NCBI GenBank assembly: GCA_044226535.1 | Contig: JBGAGT010000004.1 | Span: forward strand, 62,001-126,000 | Source: VBCG01 sp044226535 | GTDB taxonomy: Bacteria; Pseudomonadota; Gammaproteobacteria; Burkholderiales; Casimicrobiaceae | Direction: 5' to 3' | DNA length: 64,000 nucleotides | Shown: in pieces, positions 8,325 through 18,298 of the stretch | Layout: the number at the start of each line of letters is the position of its first letter | How positions within the stretch are numbered: position 1 is the first letter of the stretch | The notes under the pieces: model-generated | What the model was told of the DNA's origin: nothing | Database searches by the model: none | What the model saw: only the letters and a program-made list of their open reading frames with translations | Position numbers and translations under genes: made by a program

Positions 8325-8834
8325 TCACTTGGCGCTCAGCGCGACCGCGCCGAGCTCGTCCTTGCCCTGCGCCGACGCGACCTGTCCCGCGGCGAGGGGC
8401 CATTTGAAGGGCAGGCGTACCAGCTCGCGGCCGCCCACCTCGCGCGCGGCCTCGACCACCAGCTGGTAATCGCCGGGGGCGAGCTTGCCGAGCACCGCGC
8501 CGTCGCCCGCCAGGTGCAGCACCTGCGTGCCCGGGGGCCGCGTCGGACCGGTGACGCCGTCGACGGGCAGCGCGAGCTCGCGACCGCTGCGCCGCCACCA
8601 TTGGCGCAGGTCCTTGAGCCACTTGCTGCCCTCGCCCTCGCGATGGCCGACGTCGTACCAGACGGCGAGGTTGCCGACGAACGACTGGTCGGGCTTCTCG
8701 ATCCAGATGGCCACGTAGGGCTTGTGGTACTCGGCGACGTTGAGGCGCGGAAGCGTCACCTCGACGTCGATGTTCGCCGCCAGCGCGGGGCTTGCGACCG
8801 CGGTGGTCACGGCGAGTGTCACGAGACTGCGCAT
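8325..8834 (-). CDS. DUF2271 periplasmic protein with flavinylation-like motif
   Basis: A 169-residue exported protein with signal peptide MRSLVTLAVTTAVASPALA. It has the DUF2271 hallmarks: HKPYVAIWIEKPDQSFVGNLAVWY, then KWLKDLRQWWRRSG, then a motif at residues 92-98 (DGVTGPT). The motif fits DxxTGxT, close to the ApbE target consensus Dxx(S/T)GA(S/T), with Pro replacing Ala. If modified, Thr98 would carry FMN. It lies between the PepSY membrane protein and DUF4198, with apbE in the same operon, consistent with an extracytoplasmic flavin redox module under iron control. Assignment to DUF2271 is confident; actual flavinylation is not. Confidence 0.87.
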   Translation of the reverse strand: MRSLVTLAVTTAVASPALAANIDVEVTLPRLNVAEYHKPYVAIWIEKPDQSFVGNLAVWYDVGHREGEGSKWLKDLRQWWRRSGRELALPVDGVTGPTRPPGTQVLHLAGDGAVLGKLAPGDYQLVVEAAREVGGRELVRLPFKWPLAAGQVASAQGKDELGAVALSAK

Positions 8835-8846
8835 CGATGTTCCTTG

Positions 8847-9476
8847 TCAGTGGATGAAGACGAGCGCGACCAGCGCGGGTACCGCGAGCCCGGCCCCGAC
8901 CAGCGGCCAGGTGAGCGGTCGGTGCCTCGCGTGGAGCTGCAGGAGCAGGAGGCCGGTGACCGAGAACAGCACGCAGGCCGCCGCGAACACGTCGATGAAC
9001 CAGGCCCAGGCGCGGCCGGCGTTGCGGCCCTTGTGCAGGTCGTTGAGGTAGGCGATCCACCCGCGGTCGGTGCGCTCGTACAAGAGCGCGCCGTCGCGGC
9101 GATCGATGGTCAGGAAGGCGTCACCGCCGGGGCGCGGCAACGCGACGTAGAGCTCGTCGCCTTGCCATTCGGCCCTGCCCACGGCCGCGTCGATGCCCCA
9201 CTCGCGGGCGAGCCAGTCGCGCAGTGCCGGCGGCACGCCCTGCGGCGGCGTCGCGGTGGGCGCCAGCTCGCCCATCAACCCGGCCGGCAGGATGCCGGTC
9301 CGCTGCTGCACGCGCGGCCTGGCCTCGATGCTGCCCGCGTGGTTGAGCGTGATGCCCGTGACGGCGAACAGCAGCATGCCGACGAGGCTCGCCGCGGCGC
9401 TGATCCAGTGCCAGGCATGGAGCTGCTTCAGCCAGAAGCCGCGCGTGCCCCTTCGCGCCGCGGCGGGAGGTGTCAT
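8847..9476 (-). CDS. PepSY-associated TM-helix membrane protein
   Basis: A 209-residue inner-membrane protein of the PepSY_TM group. The first membrane helix is around residues 24-44 (ISAAASLVGMLLFAVTGITL), preceded by the typical W-K-x-L-H-A-W-H. A periplasmic PepSY-like loop follows (DAFLTIDRRDGALLYERTDRGWIAYLNDLHKGRNAGRAW), then two C-terminal helices. The His pairs before helix 1 and in LHKGR are the usual candidate haem or quinone-side ligands in this family. First gene of the operon toward apbE. A Fur-like box lies only 10 bases upstream of the ATG and no separate Shine-Dalgarno is visible. It is a plausible ferric or siderophore reductase subunit (inference). Confidence 0.87.
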   Translation of the reverse strand: MTPPAAARRGTRGFWLKQLHAWHWISAAASLVGMLLFAVTGITLNHAGSIEARPRVQQRTGILPAGLMGELAPTATPPQGVPPALRDWLAREWGIDAAVGRAEWQGDELYVALPRPGGDAFLTIDRRDGALLYERTDRGWIAYLNDLHKGRNAGRAWAWFIDVFAAACVLFSVTGLLLLQLHARHRPLTWPLVGAGLAVPALVALVFIH

Positions 9477-9485
9477 GACTACAAA

Positions 9486-9500
9486 TGATAATGATTCGCA
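9486..9500. promoter_or_regulatory. Fur-box-like operator upstream of the PepSY-DUF2271-DUF4198-apbE operon
   Basis: TGATAATGATTCGCA fits the 7-1-7 Fur consensus TGATAATnATTATCA in 12 of 14 defined positions. It is immediately upstream of the PepSY start codon, so bound Fur would block promoter clearance or translation-region access. Confidence 0.7.
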
Positions 9501-9613
9501 GTCGTGATTATACGCGGCCCGGCGCTACCGCGCCTTACGGTCGCGATCGAATCATCCGATCGGAGGCTGCGAGCGGCCCGCGAGCGCACCCGCGACGCCC
9601 TGCGCGTCCGGCG

Positions 9614-10393
9614 CTATTGCATGAACCAGCCGTGGCTCACCACCAGCGACTGGCCGGTGAGCGCATTGCTGGCGAAGCCCGCGAACAGCAGCGCGACCTC
9701 GGCGACGTCGTCGACAGTGGTGAACTCGCCGTCGACGGTCTCCTTGAGCATCACCTTCCGGATCACGTCGTCCTCGCTGATGCCGAGCGCCTTGGCCTGC
9801 TCGGGGATCTGCTTCTCGACCAGGGGCGTGCGCACGAAGCCCGGGCAGATGACGTTGGCACGCACGCCATGCGCCGCGCCCTCCTTGGCGACGACCTTGG
9901 CGAGACCGATCAGCCCGTGCTTGGCCGTCACGTACGGGGCCTTCAGCACCGACGCCTCCTTGGAGTGCACGGAGCCCATGTAGATCACGCTGCCCCGCCC
10001 CGCCTTGTACATGTGCGGCAGGCAGGCTCGCGTGGTGAGGAAGGCGCCGTCGACGTGGATCGCCATCAGCTTCTTCCACTCGGCATAGCTGAAGTCCTCG
10101 AGCGGGTGGACGATCTGGATGCCCGCGTTGCTGACCAGGATGTCGATGCGGCCATGGGCCGCCATCACCGCCGCCACGCCGGCGTTCACCGCGTCCTCGT
10201 CGGTGACGTCCATCGCGAGGTTCATGGCCTTGCCGCCGGCCGCCTTGATTTCCGCGGCGGTGGCGTTGGCGGCGTCGACGTTAAGGTCGGCGATGACGGC
10301 GAGGGCACCGTTGACGGCGAACTTCTCGGCGATCGCGCGGCCGATCCCGCTGGCAGCGCCCGTGATGATGGCGACCTGGTTGTCGAGCTTCAT
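9614..10393 (-). CDS. bdhA: 3-hydroxybutyrate dehydrogenase (SDR family)
   Basis: A 259-residue short-chain dehydrogenase that should oxidise (R)-3-hydroxybutyrate to acetoacetate with NAD. Seen are the cofactor motif TGAASGIG (residues 11-18), NAG (SNAGIQIV), the catalytic Tyr/Lys in PYVTAKHG, and the family-specific ending NALTGQSLVVSHGWFMQ with CPGFVRTPLVEKQI. The start is ATG at 10393; the longer open frame upstream lacks the SDR fold. It lies 74 bases downstream of acetoacetate decarboxylase and a patatin-like gene on the same strand. This set is typical of PHB-mobilising betaproteobacteria and suggests cytoplasmic turnover of polyhydroxybutyrate monomers. Confidence 0.9.
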   Translation of the reverse strand: MKLDNQVAIITGAASGIGRAIAEKFAVNGALAVIADLNVDAANATAAEIKAAGGKAMNLAMDVTDEDAVNAGVAAVMAAHGRIDILVSNAGIQIVHPLEDFSYAEWKKLMAIHVDGAFLTTRACLPHMYKAGRGSVIYMGSVHSKEASVLKAPYVTAKHGLIGLAKVVAKEGAAHGVRANVICPGFVRTPLVEKQIPEQAKALGISEDDVIRKVMLKETVDGEFTTVDDVAEVALLFAGFASNALTGQSLVVSHGWFMQ

Positions 10394-10467
10394 GGATGTC
10401 TCCGATGGAGGGTGGTTCGGATGGAGGGTGGTCCGGTCGCGGCTGGAGGCGCTTGGGGCGGCGATCC

Positions 10468-11211
10468 TCAGCGCGGCGCGAGGTAGTCGTGGACGACGCT
10501 GCCGAGCCCGAGCGTGAGGTCGCTCAGGATGTGCACGCCCGACAGCACCTCCAGCACCGGGAGCTGCGCGACGGGCGCGAGCGCATGGTGGAAGAGCTCG
10601 AGCGCCGCGGGCCCCGTCCACGCGCCCTTGACCGTCACGTCCTCGCAGCGGTAGCGGACGAGCTCGCAGATGCGCGGGCTGCCGTCGACGTGGGGGATGA
10701 TCTTGAGCAGGAAGCTGGGCGCGGTGAGCGACGCCAGCACCGGCGCGGTGTCGACGGCGCGGTGCTTGTAGCCCATCGTCGCGACCGCGACCTCGACGCT
10801 GCCGTAGCGCAGCCTGCCGATCAGCGTATCACTTTCCACAGCAAGCTTTGGCGCTGCAAGTTTCTTGGGAAACCCCCACAGCTCGCGCCCGCCGGCGATC
10901 GGCGCCTCGTCGTCGAGGTACATGGCGTGCACGTAGCCACCCGCCTCGCCGCCGAGCGTCACGGGGATCACCTGCCCCGACTCGGTGTAGTCGCCGAAGC
11001 CGGTCGAATCGGGCATGCGGATGAACTCGTACTTGACCAGCGGCTCGCCCACGGCGAGCGGCGCCGGCACCACGGCGCGCAAGGCGTCGGGGTCGGTGCG
11101 GTAGGTGACGATGAGGAACTCGCGGTCGACGAAGCGATAGGGTCCCGGCGGGAATGCGGGGCTCGTCAAGGGCATCGCGTAGGCGTTGGCACGGACTTGG
11201 TCTTCGGTCAT
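10468..11211 (-). CDS. adc: Acetoacetate decarboxylase family protein
   Basis: A 247-residue protein of the Adc family, converting acetoacetate to acetone and CO2 via a Schiff-base lysine. The active-site region GRELWGFPKKLAAPKL carries K116-K117, the positions of the Schiff-base and pKa-perturbing lysines in clostridial Adc. The N-terminal TSPAFPPGPYRFVDREF and Glu-containing VKYEFIRMPDSTGFGDY also fit. It lies between the patatin-like gene (20-base gap) and the dehydrogenase, so it probably shares their transcript. Some Adc homologues in such operons act on other 2- or 3-oxo acids, so strict acetone formation is not certain. Confidence 0.9.
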   Translation of the reverse strand: MTEDQVRANAYAMPLTSPAFPPGPYRFVDREFLIVTYRTDPDALRAVVPAPLAVGEPLVKYEFIRMPDSTGFGDYTESGQVIPVTLGGEAGGYVHAMYLDDEAPIAGGRELWGFPKKLAAPKLAVESDTLIGRLRYGSVEVAVATMGYKHRAVDTAPVLASLTAPSFLLKIIPHVDGSPRICELVRYRCEDVTVKGAWTGPAALELFHHALAPVAQLPVLEVLSGVHILSDLTLGLGSVVHDYLAPR

Positions 11212-11230
11212 CGGAATCCTTGGTCGGCGG

Positions 11231-12403
11231 TCACAGCGCGAGGTCGAATGCGCGCATGCCCCGCTCGGCTTCGCAGGCGCGGTGCCAGTCGGGGTGCGCG
11301 AGCGTCGTGCGCACCGCGGCGCGGCCCTCGTTCCAGAGCGCGTCGACGGTGAGCCGCGAGAACTCGTAGTCCTTGGACTGCGTCGAATGCGCGAAGCGCC
11401 GGTTGATGAGGTGCACGACCGACAACCGCGGCGGGCGCGCCGCGGCCGCGAGCAGCTTGGTCGCGGGCCGGTCGCGCAGGCGCGCGGGCAAGGCGCCGAG
11501 CACCTCGTGCAGCGCGTCGCGCAGGCCCTCGAGCTCCTTCAGGCGGTTGGTGTTGAAGCGCGTCCTGCTCGAGTACTGGATGTCCTTGGCGCGCTCGAGC
11601 ACCTCGTCGATGTTGGCGGGAACCTCGCCGCGCGCGCTGAACAGGTCGACCTGCGCGACCAGCGCGTTGAGGTGCGGCGAGCTGTCGAGCACGTACCACA
11701 GCGGCGTGTTCGACACGAGGCCGCCGTCCCAGTAGAACTCGCCGTCGATCTCGACGGGCGCGAACCCCGGCGGCAGCGCGCCGCTGGCGAGCACGTGCTC
11801 GGGGCCGATGACCAGCGATGGATCCGCGTTGTCGAAGTACACCGAGTTGCCGGTGCGCACGTTGACCGCGCCCACCGAGAAGCGCAGGTCGCGGCGGTTG
11901 AGCACGTCGAAGTCGACCAGCTCGCGCAGCGTCGCGGCGAGCGGCGCGGTGTCGTAGAACGACAGCGCGTCCTCGGTGCCGTCGAGGGCGAACATCGGCC
12001 CGGGGACGCGCGGCCGGAAGAAGCCGGGCACGCCGAAGGTCGCGCTGGCGCTCGAGCTCAGCCGGTTGAACGCCAGCCGGAAAGCGTCGAAGAAGTGCGG
12101 CGGGACGAGCGGCAGGCCCGAGGACACGCGGTTCCAGAACTCGCGCAGCCGCGCGATGCGGTGCTCGACGGTGTTGCCTGCGATCAGCGCGGCATTGACG
12201 GCGCCGATCGACACGCCGGTCACCCAGTCGGGGAAGATGCCGGCCTCGGCGAAGCCTTCGTAGACGCCCGCCTGGTAGGCCCCCAGGGCACCCCCGCCCT
12301 GCAGCACCAGCACCGTCCGCTCGTGGCGCGGGCGATGCGTCGAGCGCTTGCGCGGCGCTTGGTGGCGCGAGCGGGCGGCGGGGGATTCGGTGCGGGACGG
12401 CAT
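11231..12403 (-). CDS. Patatin-like phospholipase with DUF3734 C-terminus
   Basis: A 390-residue protein with a patatin alpha/beta-hydrolase fold: oxyanion loop VLQGGGALGAYQAG (about residues 34-46), nucleophile motif GVSIG (Ser65), and catalytic Asp in YWDGGLVSNTPL. The C-terminal third (DIQYSSRTRFNT...VHLINRRFA) matches DUF3734. A basic Arg/His-rich N-terminal tail of about 28 residues precedes the fold, and a shorter start is possible. First gene of the operon with adc and the 3-hydroxybutyrate dehydrogenase. The conserved linkage makes a lipase or PHB-depolymerase-like role attractive, but the substrate is not shown by sequence. Confidence 0.88.
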   Translation of the reverse strand: MPSRTESPAARSRHQAPRKRSTHRPRHERTVLVLQGGGALGAYQAGVYEGFAEAGIFPDWVTGVSIGAVNAALIAGNTVEHRIARLREFWNRVSSGLPLVPPHFFDAFRLAFNRLSSSASATFGVPGFFRPRVPGPMFALDGTEDALSFYDTAPLAATLRELVDFDVLNRRDLRFSVGAVNVRTGNSVYFDNADPSLVIGPEHVLASGALPPGFAPVEIDGEFYWDGGLVSNTPLWYVLDSSPHLNALVAQVDLFSARGEVPANIDEVLERAKDIQYSSRTRFNTNRLKELEGLRDALHEVLGALPARLRDRPATKLLAAAARPPRLSVVHLINRRFAHSTQSKDYEFSRLTVDALWNEGRAAVRTTLAHPDWHRACEAERGMRAFDLAL

Positions 12404-12465
12404 GCCGGGAACGCAGGCGAGGTGCCTGCGCTGTCACCCAGTATACGCCGATGACCGCTGGCATA

Positions 12466-12478
12466 TTGCACTGCAGCA
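12466..12478. promoter_or_regulatory. Possible PhaR-type TGC-N3-GCA operator upstream of the patatin-adc-bdhA operon
   Basis: TTGCACTGCAGCA contains overlapping TGC/GCA palindromes like those bound by PHB regulators (PhaR). It lies in the 146-base gap upstream of the operon. The match is short and the link rests on the operon's likely PHB role. Confidence 0.3.
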
Positions 12479-12549
12479 CGACTGCCTGCCCAGCGCGGCC
12501 GCCGCGCCGGTGCTGCAGCGCGTAAACCGCTGCCCTGCCCCGCCCGCGC

Positions 12550-14583
<2,034 letters not shown>

Positions 14584-14632
14584 GGGTTCCTCGTCCGGAT
14601 GGTGGGCGCCGGGATCGCCGGCTGCCGCGAAG

Positions 14633-14652
14633 TACCGTATATTTTAACGGTA
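14633..14652. promoter_or_regulatory. AT-rich inverted repeat in the uvrB upstream region
   Basis: TACCGT (14633-14638) and ACGGTA (14647-14652) flank an AT-rich core in a 71-base gap upstream of uvrB. It could be the uvrB promoter/operator. It does not match the LexA pattern CTGT-N8-ACAG, so SOS control is not supported. Confidence 0.35.
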
Positions 14653-14654
14653 TT

Positions 14655-16445
14655 TCACGCGTCCACGAACTGCAGCGACGCCAGGCGCGCATACAACGGG
14701 CTGTCGCGCAGCAGCGCGTCGTGGGGCCCGATCGACACGATCCGCCCCTCCTCCATGACCGCGATGCGGTCGGCGTGGCGGATGGTGGCGAGCCGGTGGG
14801 CGATCATCAGCACGGTGCGGCCAACCATCAGCCTTTCAAGGGCGAGCTGCACCTCGCGCTCGCTTTCGGCGTCGAGCGCGCTGGTGGCCTCGTCGAGCAG
14901 CAGGATCGGGCGGTCGGCGAGCACCGCGCGGGCGATGGCGAGGCGCTGGCGCTGCCCGCCCGACAGCCGCACGCCGCGCTCGCCGAGGAAGGTGTCGTAG
15001 CCCTGCGGCAGCGCGCGCACGAAGCGGTCGGCGAAGGCCGCGACGCAGGCGATGCGGACCTCCTCGTCGCTGGCCTCGGGGCGGCCGTAGCGCACGTTCT
15101 CGGCCACGCTGGCGGCGAAGATCACGGGGTCCTGCGGCACGGTGGCGAGGCGCTGGCGCACCGCGCGCGGGTCGGCGCGCGCGATGTCGACCTGGTCGAG
15201 GCGGATGGTGCCCGCGTCGGGATCGTAAAAGCGCGACAGGAGCTGGAACACGGTGGTCTTGCCGGCCCCCGAGGGACCCACCAGCGCGACCTTCTCGCCC
15301 GGGCGCACGTCCAGCGAGAAGTCGTCCAGCGCCTTGTGCTCGCGCCGCGCGGGATAGCGGAAGGTGACGCGCTCGAAGGCGATCGCGCCCGACGAGGGCT
15401 CGGGCAGCGCGACCGGGTCGGCCGGGGCGCGGATCGCCGGCACCACGGCGAGGAGCTCGAACAGCCGCTCGGTGGCGCCCGCGGCGCGCTGCAGGTCGCC
15501 GATCACCTCGCTGATCGTGCCCACCGCGCTCGCCACCAGCACGGCGTAGAACACGAAGGCCGAGAGCTGGCCGCCCGTCATGCGGTGGCGGATGACGTCG
15601 TGGCCGCCGATCCACAGGATCACGCCCACCGCGCCGAACACCAGCGTGATCACCGCGGCGACCAGGAAGGCGCGCTGGCGGATGCGCTTGCGCGCGGTGT
15701 CGAAGGCGGCCTCGACGCGCGCGCCGAAGCGGCGGCGGTCCTCGTCCTCGTGGCCGTAGGACTGCACCACGCGGATCTCGTGCAGCGACTCGTCGAGGTA
15801 GCTCGACACGTCGCCCACGCGGTCCTGGCTCGCCCGCGCGAGCTTGCGCACGCGCCGGCCGAAGAGAAGGATGGGGAAGACCACCACGGGGATGCCCGCC
15901 AGCACCATCAGCGTGAGCTTGCCGCTCGTCGCCAGCATCATCGCCAGCCCGCCGACCATCAGCAGGGCGTTGCGCACCGCCATCGACGCCGACGAGCCGA
16001 TCACGGTCTCCAGCATGGTGGTGTCGTTGGTCAGCCGCGACATCACGTCGCCCGTGCGCGCGTCCTCGAAGAAGCTCGGCGGCAGGTCCATCAGGTGGTC
16101 GAACACCGCGCGGCGCAGGTCGGCGGTGACGCGCTCGCCGATCCACGACACGTAGTAGAAGCGCGTGTAAGTGGCGATGGCCATGACGACGATCACCACC
16201 AGCGACAGTGCCAGCGCGCGGTCGAGCTGCCCCGCGCTGCCCGCCGAGAAACCCCGGTCGACCACGTACTTGAGGCCCTGCCCCAGCAGCAGCACCGAGG
16301 CCGCGCCGATGACCAGCGCGACCGCGGCGATGATCGCCTGGCGGCGATAGGGCTGCACGAAGCGCAGCACGCGCGCGACCGTGCGCAGCGCCGTGGCGGG
16401 GGGGATGTTGGGGGCGGGTTCGAGGCGGGTGTCGCGGCGGGCCAT
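14655..16445 (-). CDS. MsbA-like ABC exporter (fused permease and ATPase)
   Basis: A 596-residue half-transporter: six-helix ABC membrane domain in residues about 30-320 (first helices AIIAAVALVIGAASVLLLGQ and ALALSLVVIVVMAIATY), then a nucleotide-binding domain. The NBD has Walker A GPSGAGKTT, Q-loop VPQDPVIFA, signature LSGGQRQRLAIARAVL, Walker B ILLLDEAT and H-loop IAHRLAT. The family includes MsbA (lipid A flippase) and lipid or drug exporters; the neighbourhood does not discriminate. The start at 16445 follows the divergent tyrB promoter region. Homodimeric action in the inner membrane is expected. Confidence 0.92.
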   Translation of the reverse strand: MARRDTRLEPAPNIPPATALRTVARVLRFVQPYRRQAIIAAVALVIGAASVLLLGQGLKYVVDRGFSAGSAGQLDRALALSLVVIVVMAIATYTRFYYVSWIGERVTADLRRAVFDHLMDLPPSFFEDARTGDVMSRLTNDTTMLETVIGSSASMAVRNALLMVGGLAMMLATSGKLTLMVLAGIPVVVFPILLFGRRVRKLARASQDRVGDVSSYLDESLHEIRVVQSYGHEDEDRRRFGARVEAAFDTARKRIRQRAFLVAAVITLVFGAVGVILWIGGHDVIRHRMTGGQLSAFVFYAVLVASAVGTISEVIGDLQRAAGATERLFELLAVVPAIRAPADPVALPEPSSGAIAFERVTFRYPARREHKALDDFSLDVRPGEKVALVGPSGAGKTTVFQLLSRFYDPDAGTIRLDQVDIARADPRAVRQRLATVPQDPVIFAASVAENVRYGRPEASDEEVRIACVAAFADRFVRALPQGYDTFLGERGVRLSGGQRQRLAIARAVLADRPILLLDEATSALDAESEREVQLALERLMVGRTVLMIAHRLATIRHADRIAVMEEGRIVSIGPHDALLRDSPLYARLASLQFVDA

Positions 16446-16602
16446 GCGGATCGCGGTTGGGGGGTGCGGTTGGGATTGCTGGTGGATTGCGGGCGGCGTT
16501 GCGGGTCGTGCGCAGGGCCGTGGGATGGGCCTGCTGCACGGCGAAGCGCGCCGACGGCTGCGTTAAAATACACGCTTTGCCGGAACCCCTCGGACGGACA
16601 CC

Positions 16603-17829
16603 ATGAACGCGCCTGCCGCATCGCCCGCCACCTTCCTTGCCGCCATCGAGATGGCGCCCCGTGATCCCATCCTGGGCGTCACCGACGCGTTCAACGCCGA
16701 CACGCGCGCCGAGAAGGTGAACCTGGGCGTGGGGGTGTACACCGACGACGCCGGCAAGATCCCGCTGCTCGACTGCGTCCGGCGCGCGGAAGGCCAGATC
16801 GCCGCCAACGCGAGCCCGCGCGGCTACCTGCCCATCGACGGTATCCCCGCCTACGACAAGGCCGCACAGGTGCTGCTGTTCGGCGCGGAAAGCGACGTGG
16901 TGAAAAGCGGCCGTGCCGTGACCGTCCAGGCGCTGGGCGGCACCGGCGGCCTGCGCGTCGGAGCGGATTTCCTCAAGCGCTTCGTGCCGGGCGCGCAGGT
17001 GTGGATCAGCGACCCGAGCTGGGAGAACCATCGCGCGCTGTTCGAGGGCGCCGGCTTCACGGTCAAGGCCTACCGCTACTACGACGCCACGACGCGCGGC
17101 TTGGACTTCGAGGGCATGATCGCCGCGCTGCAGTCCATGCCCGCGGGCGACGTGGTGGTGCTGCACGCCTGTTGCCACAATCCCACCGGCGTCGATCCCA
17201 CGCCCGCGCAATGGCAGAAGATCCTGTCGGTGGTGCGCGCGCGGGGCCTCGTGCCTTTCCTCGACCTCGCCTACCAGGGCTTCGCCGACGGCGTCGAGCC
17301 CGACGCCAGGGTGGTGCGCGACTTCGCAGCGACCTCGGGTCCCGTGCTCGTCTCGAGCTCGTTTTCCAAGTCCTTCTCGCTGTACGGCGAGCGCGTCGGC
17401 GCGTTCACGCTGGTCGCTGCCGACAAGGACGAGGCCGCGCGCGGCCTGTCGCAGCTGAAGCGCATCGCCCGCATCCTGTGGTCGAACCCGCCCACGCACG
17501 GCGGCAAGGTCGTGTCCATGGTGCTGGGTTCGCCCGAGCTCCGCGCGACCTGGGACGCCGAGCTCGGCGGCATGCGCAGCCGCATCCGCGAGATGCGCGA
17601 GCTGCTGCACGCCAAGCTCGCCGTGCTGGCGCCGCAGAAGGACTGGGGCTTCGTCACCGCGCAGCGCGGCATGTTCTCGTACACGGGGCTCACCAAGCCG
17701 CAGGTCGAGCGCATGCGCAGCGAGTTCGGCGTTTACGCCGTGGACTCGGGGCGCATCTGCGTGGCGGCGCTCAACACGCGCAACATCGACTACGTGGCGC
17801 GCGCCATCGCCACGGTCGTCAAGGATTGA
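16603..17829 (+). CDS. tyrB: Aromatic-amino-acid / aspartate aminotransferase (TyrB type, class I)
   Basis: A 408-residue PLP enzyme of the AspAT/TyrB class Ia, transferring amino groups between aspartate or aromatic amino acids and 2-oxoglutarate. The PLP lysine is K256 in SSSFSKSFSLYGERVG; also seen are ACCHNPTGVDPT, FLDLAYQGFADG, and the substrate-carboxylate Arg region near VDSGRICVAALN. N-terminus and length match betaproteobacterial TyrB. It is divergent from the exporter/uvrB pair. A TAAAAT (-10-like) lies about 35 bases upstream. The gene is followed by a hairpin repeat that may end transcription. Confidence 0.93.
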   Translation: MNAPAASPATFLAAIEMAPRDPILGVTDAFNADTRAEKVNLGVGVYTDDAGKIPLLDCVRRAEGQIAANASPRGYLPIDGIPAYDKAAQVLLFGAESDVVKSGRAVTVQALGGTGGLRVGADFLKRFVPGAQVWISDPSWENHRALFEGAGFTVKAYRYYDATTRGLDFEGMIAALQSMPAGDVVVLHACCHNPTGVDPTPAQWQKILSVVRARGLVPFLDLAYQGFADGVEPDARVVRDFAATSGPVLVSSSFSKSFSLYGERVGAFTLVAADKDEAARGLSQLKRIARILWSNPPTHGGKVVSMVLGSPELRATWDAELGGMRSRIREMRELLHAKLAVLAPQKDWGFVTAQRGMFSYTGLTKPQVERMRSEFGVYAVDSGRICVAALNTRNIDYVARAIATVVKD

Positions 17830-17833
17830 GCAG

Positions 17834-17882
17834 GCGTCATCCCGGCGCAAGCACGTGTCATCCCCGCGCAAGCGGGGATCCA
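17834..17882. repeat. Dispersed GTCATCCCCGCG hairpin repeat, two copies (one degenerate)
   Basis: A copy at 17857-17882 (GTCATCCCCGCGCAAGCG core, then GGGATCCA) follows a degenerate copy from 17834. The same 26-27-base unit occurs three times at 60992-61073. The stem CCCCGC/GCGGGG around a four-base loop resembles the intergenic REP-like repeats common in betaproteobacteria. Here it lies 3' of tyrB and may also act as a transcript end. Confidence 0.75.
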
Positions 17883-17902
17883 TGGCGCACAACGCCAAGC
17901 CT

Positions 17903-17930
17903 TTGACCATGCGGCGAAATCCGCTATAAT
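17903..17930 (+). promoter_or_regulatory. Sigma70 promoter of tRNA-Gly
   Basis: TTGACC (17903-17908) and a perfect TATAAT (17925-17930) are 16 bases apart and end 15 bases before the tRNA, the normal arrangement for a strong stable-RNA promoter. Confidence 0.85.
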
Positions 17931-17945
17931 GGCGGTCTTGCCATC

Positions 17946-18021
17946 GCGGGAATAGCTCAGTTGGTAGAGCGCAACCTTGCCAAGGTTGAGGTCGCGAGTT
18001 CGAGACTCGTTTCCCGCTCCA
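17946..18021 (+). tRNA. tRNA-Gly (anticodon GCC)
   Basis: A 76-base cloverleaf. The acceptor stem GCGGGAA/TTCCCGC is perfect, the D-loop is AGCTCAGTTGGTAGAGC, the anticodon arm CAACCTTGCCAAGGTTG carries GCC, the T-arm has GTTCGAGAC, and 3' CCA is encoded. A consensus promoter lies upstream and a rho-independent terminator downstream, so it is probably its own transcription unit. Confidence 0.97.
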
Positions 18022-18031
18022 GATACTCCAG

Positions 18032-18070
18032 AGGGAGAGCCGCGCAGCAGGTCGTCAGGCTCTCCCTTTT
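18032..18070 (+). terminator. Rho-independent terminator after tRNA-Gly
   Basis: A perfect 10-base stem, AGGGAGAGCC (18032-18041) with GGCTCTCCCT (18058-18067), is followed by TTT. It sits 10 bases after the tRNA CCA. Confidence 0.85.
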
Positions 18071-18157
18071 CGTTGCAGCGGCCCGCGCGCGCGGCCGTTG
18101 CGCCGGGCAGGAACGCCGCGCCCGCGGCGTGCAACAATCGCCAGCAGTCCCCTCAAA

Positions 18158-18231
18158 GGCGGGGTGGCAGAGTGGTCATGCAGCGGCCTGCAAAGCCGTC
18201 TACGCCGGTTCGATTCCGACCTCCGCCTCCA
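18158..18231 (+). tRNA. tRNA-Cys (anticodon GCA)
   Basis: A 74-base cloverleaf. The acceptor stem is GGCGGGG/CTCCGCC with one G-T pair, the anticodon loop CTGCAAA contains GCA (18190-18192), the T-arm has GGTTCGATTCC, and the encoded end is TCCA. It is separated from tRNA-Gly by the terminator, so it needs its own promoter, which I could not place confidently. Confidence 0.96.
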
Positions 18232-18298
18232 CAGTTCCTTCGCTCGATCGCCCCGCCGCCCGGCCCGCCCAATTGTGCCGGCTGACGGGCGCTTGCCC

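Noticed and set aside
14633..14652. LexA (SOS) box before uvrB
   Set aside because: The inverted repeat is TACCGT/ACGGTA and lacks the CTGT...ACAG core.
18098..18298. Longer start for the GNAT gene
   Set aside because: This region contains the tRNA-Cys gene, so the upstream frame is not coding.
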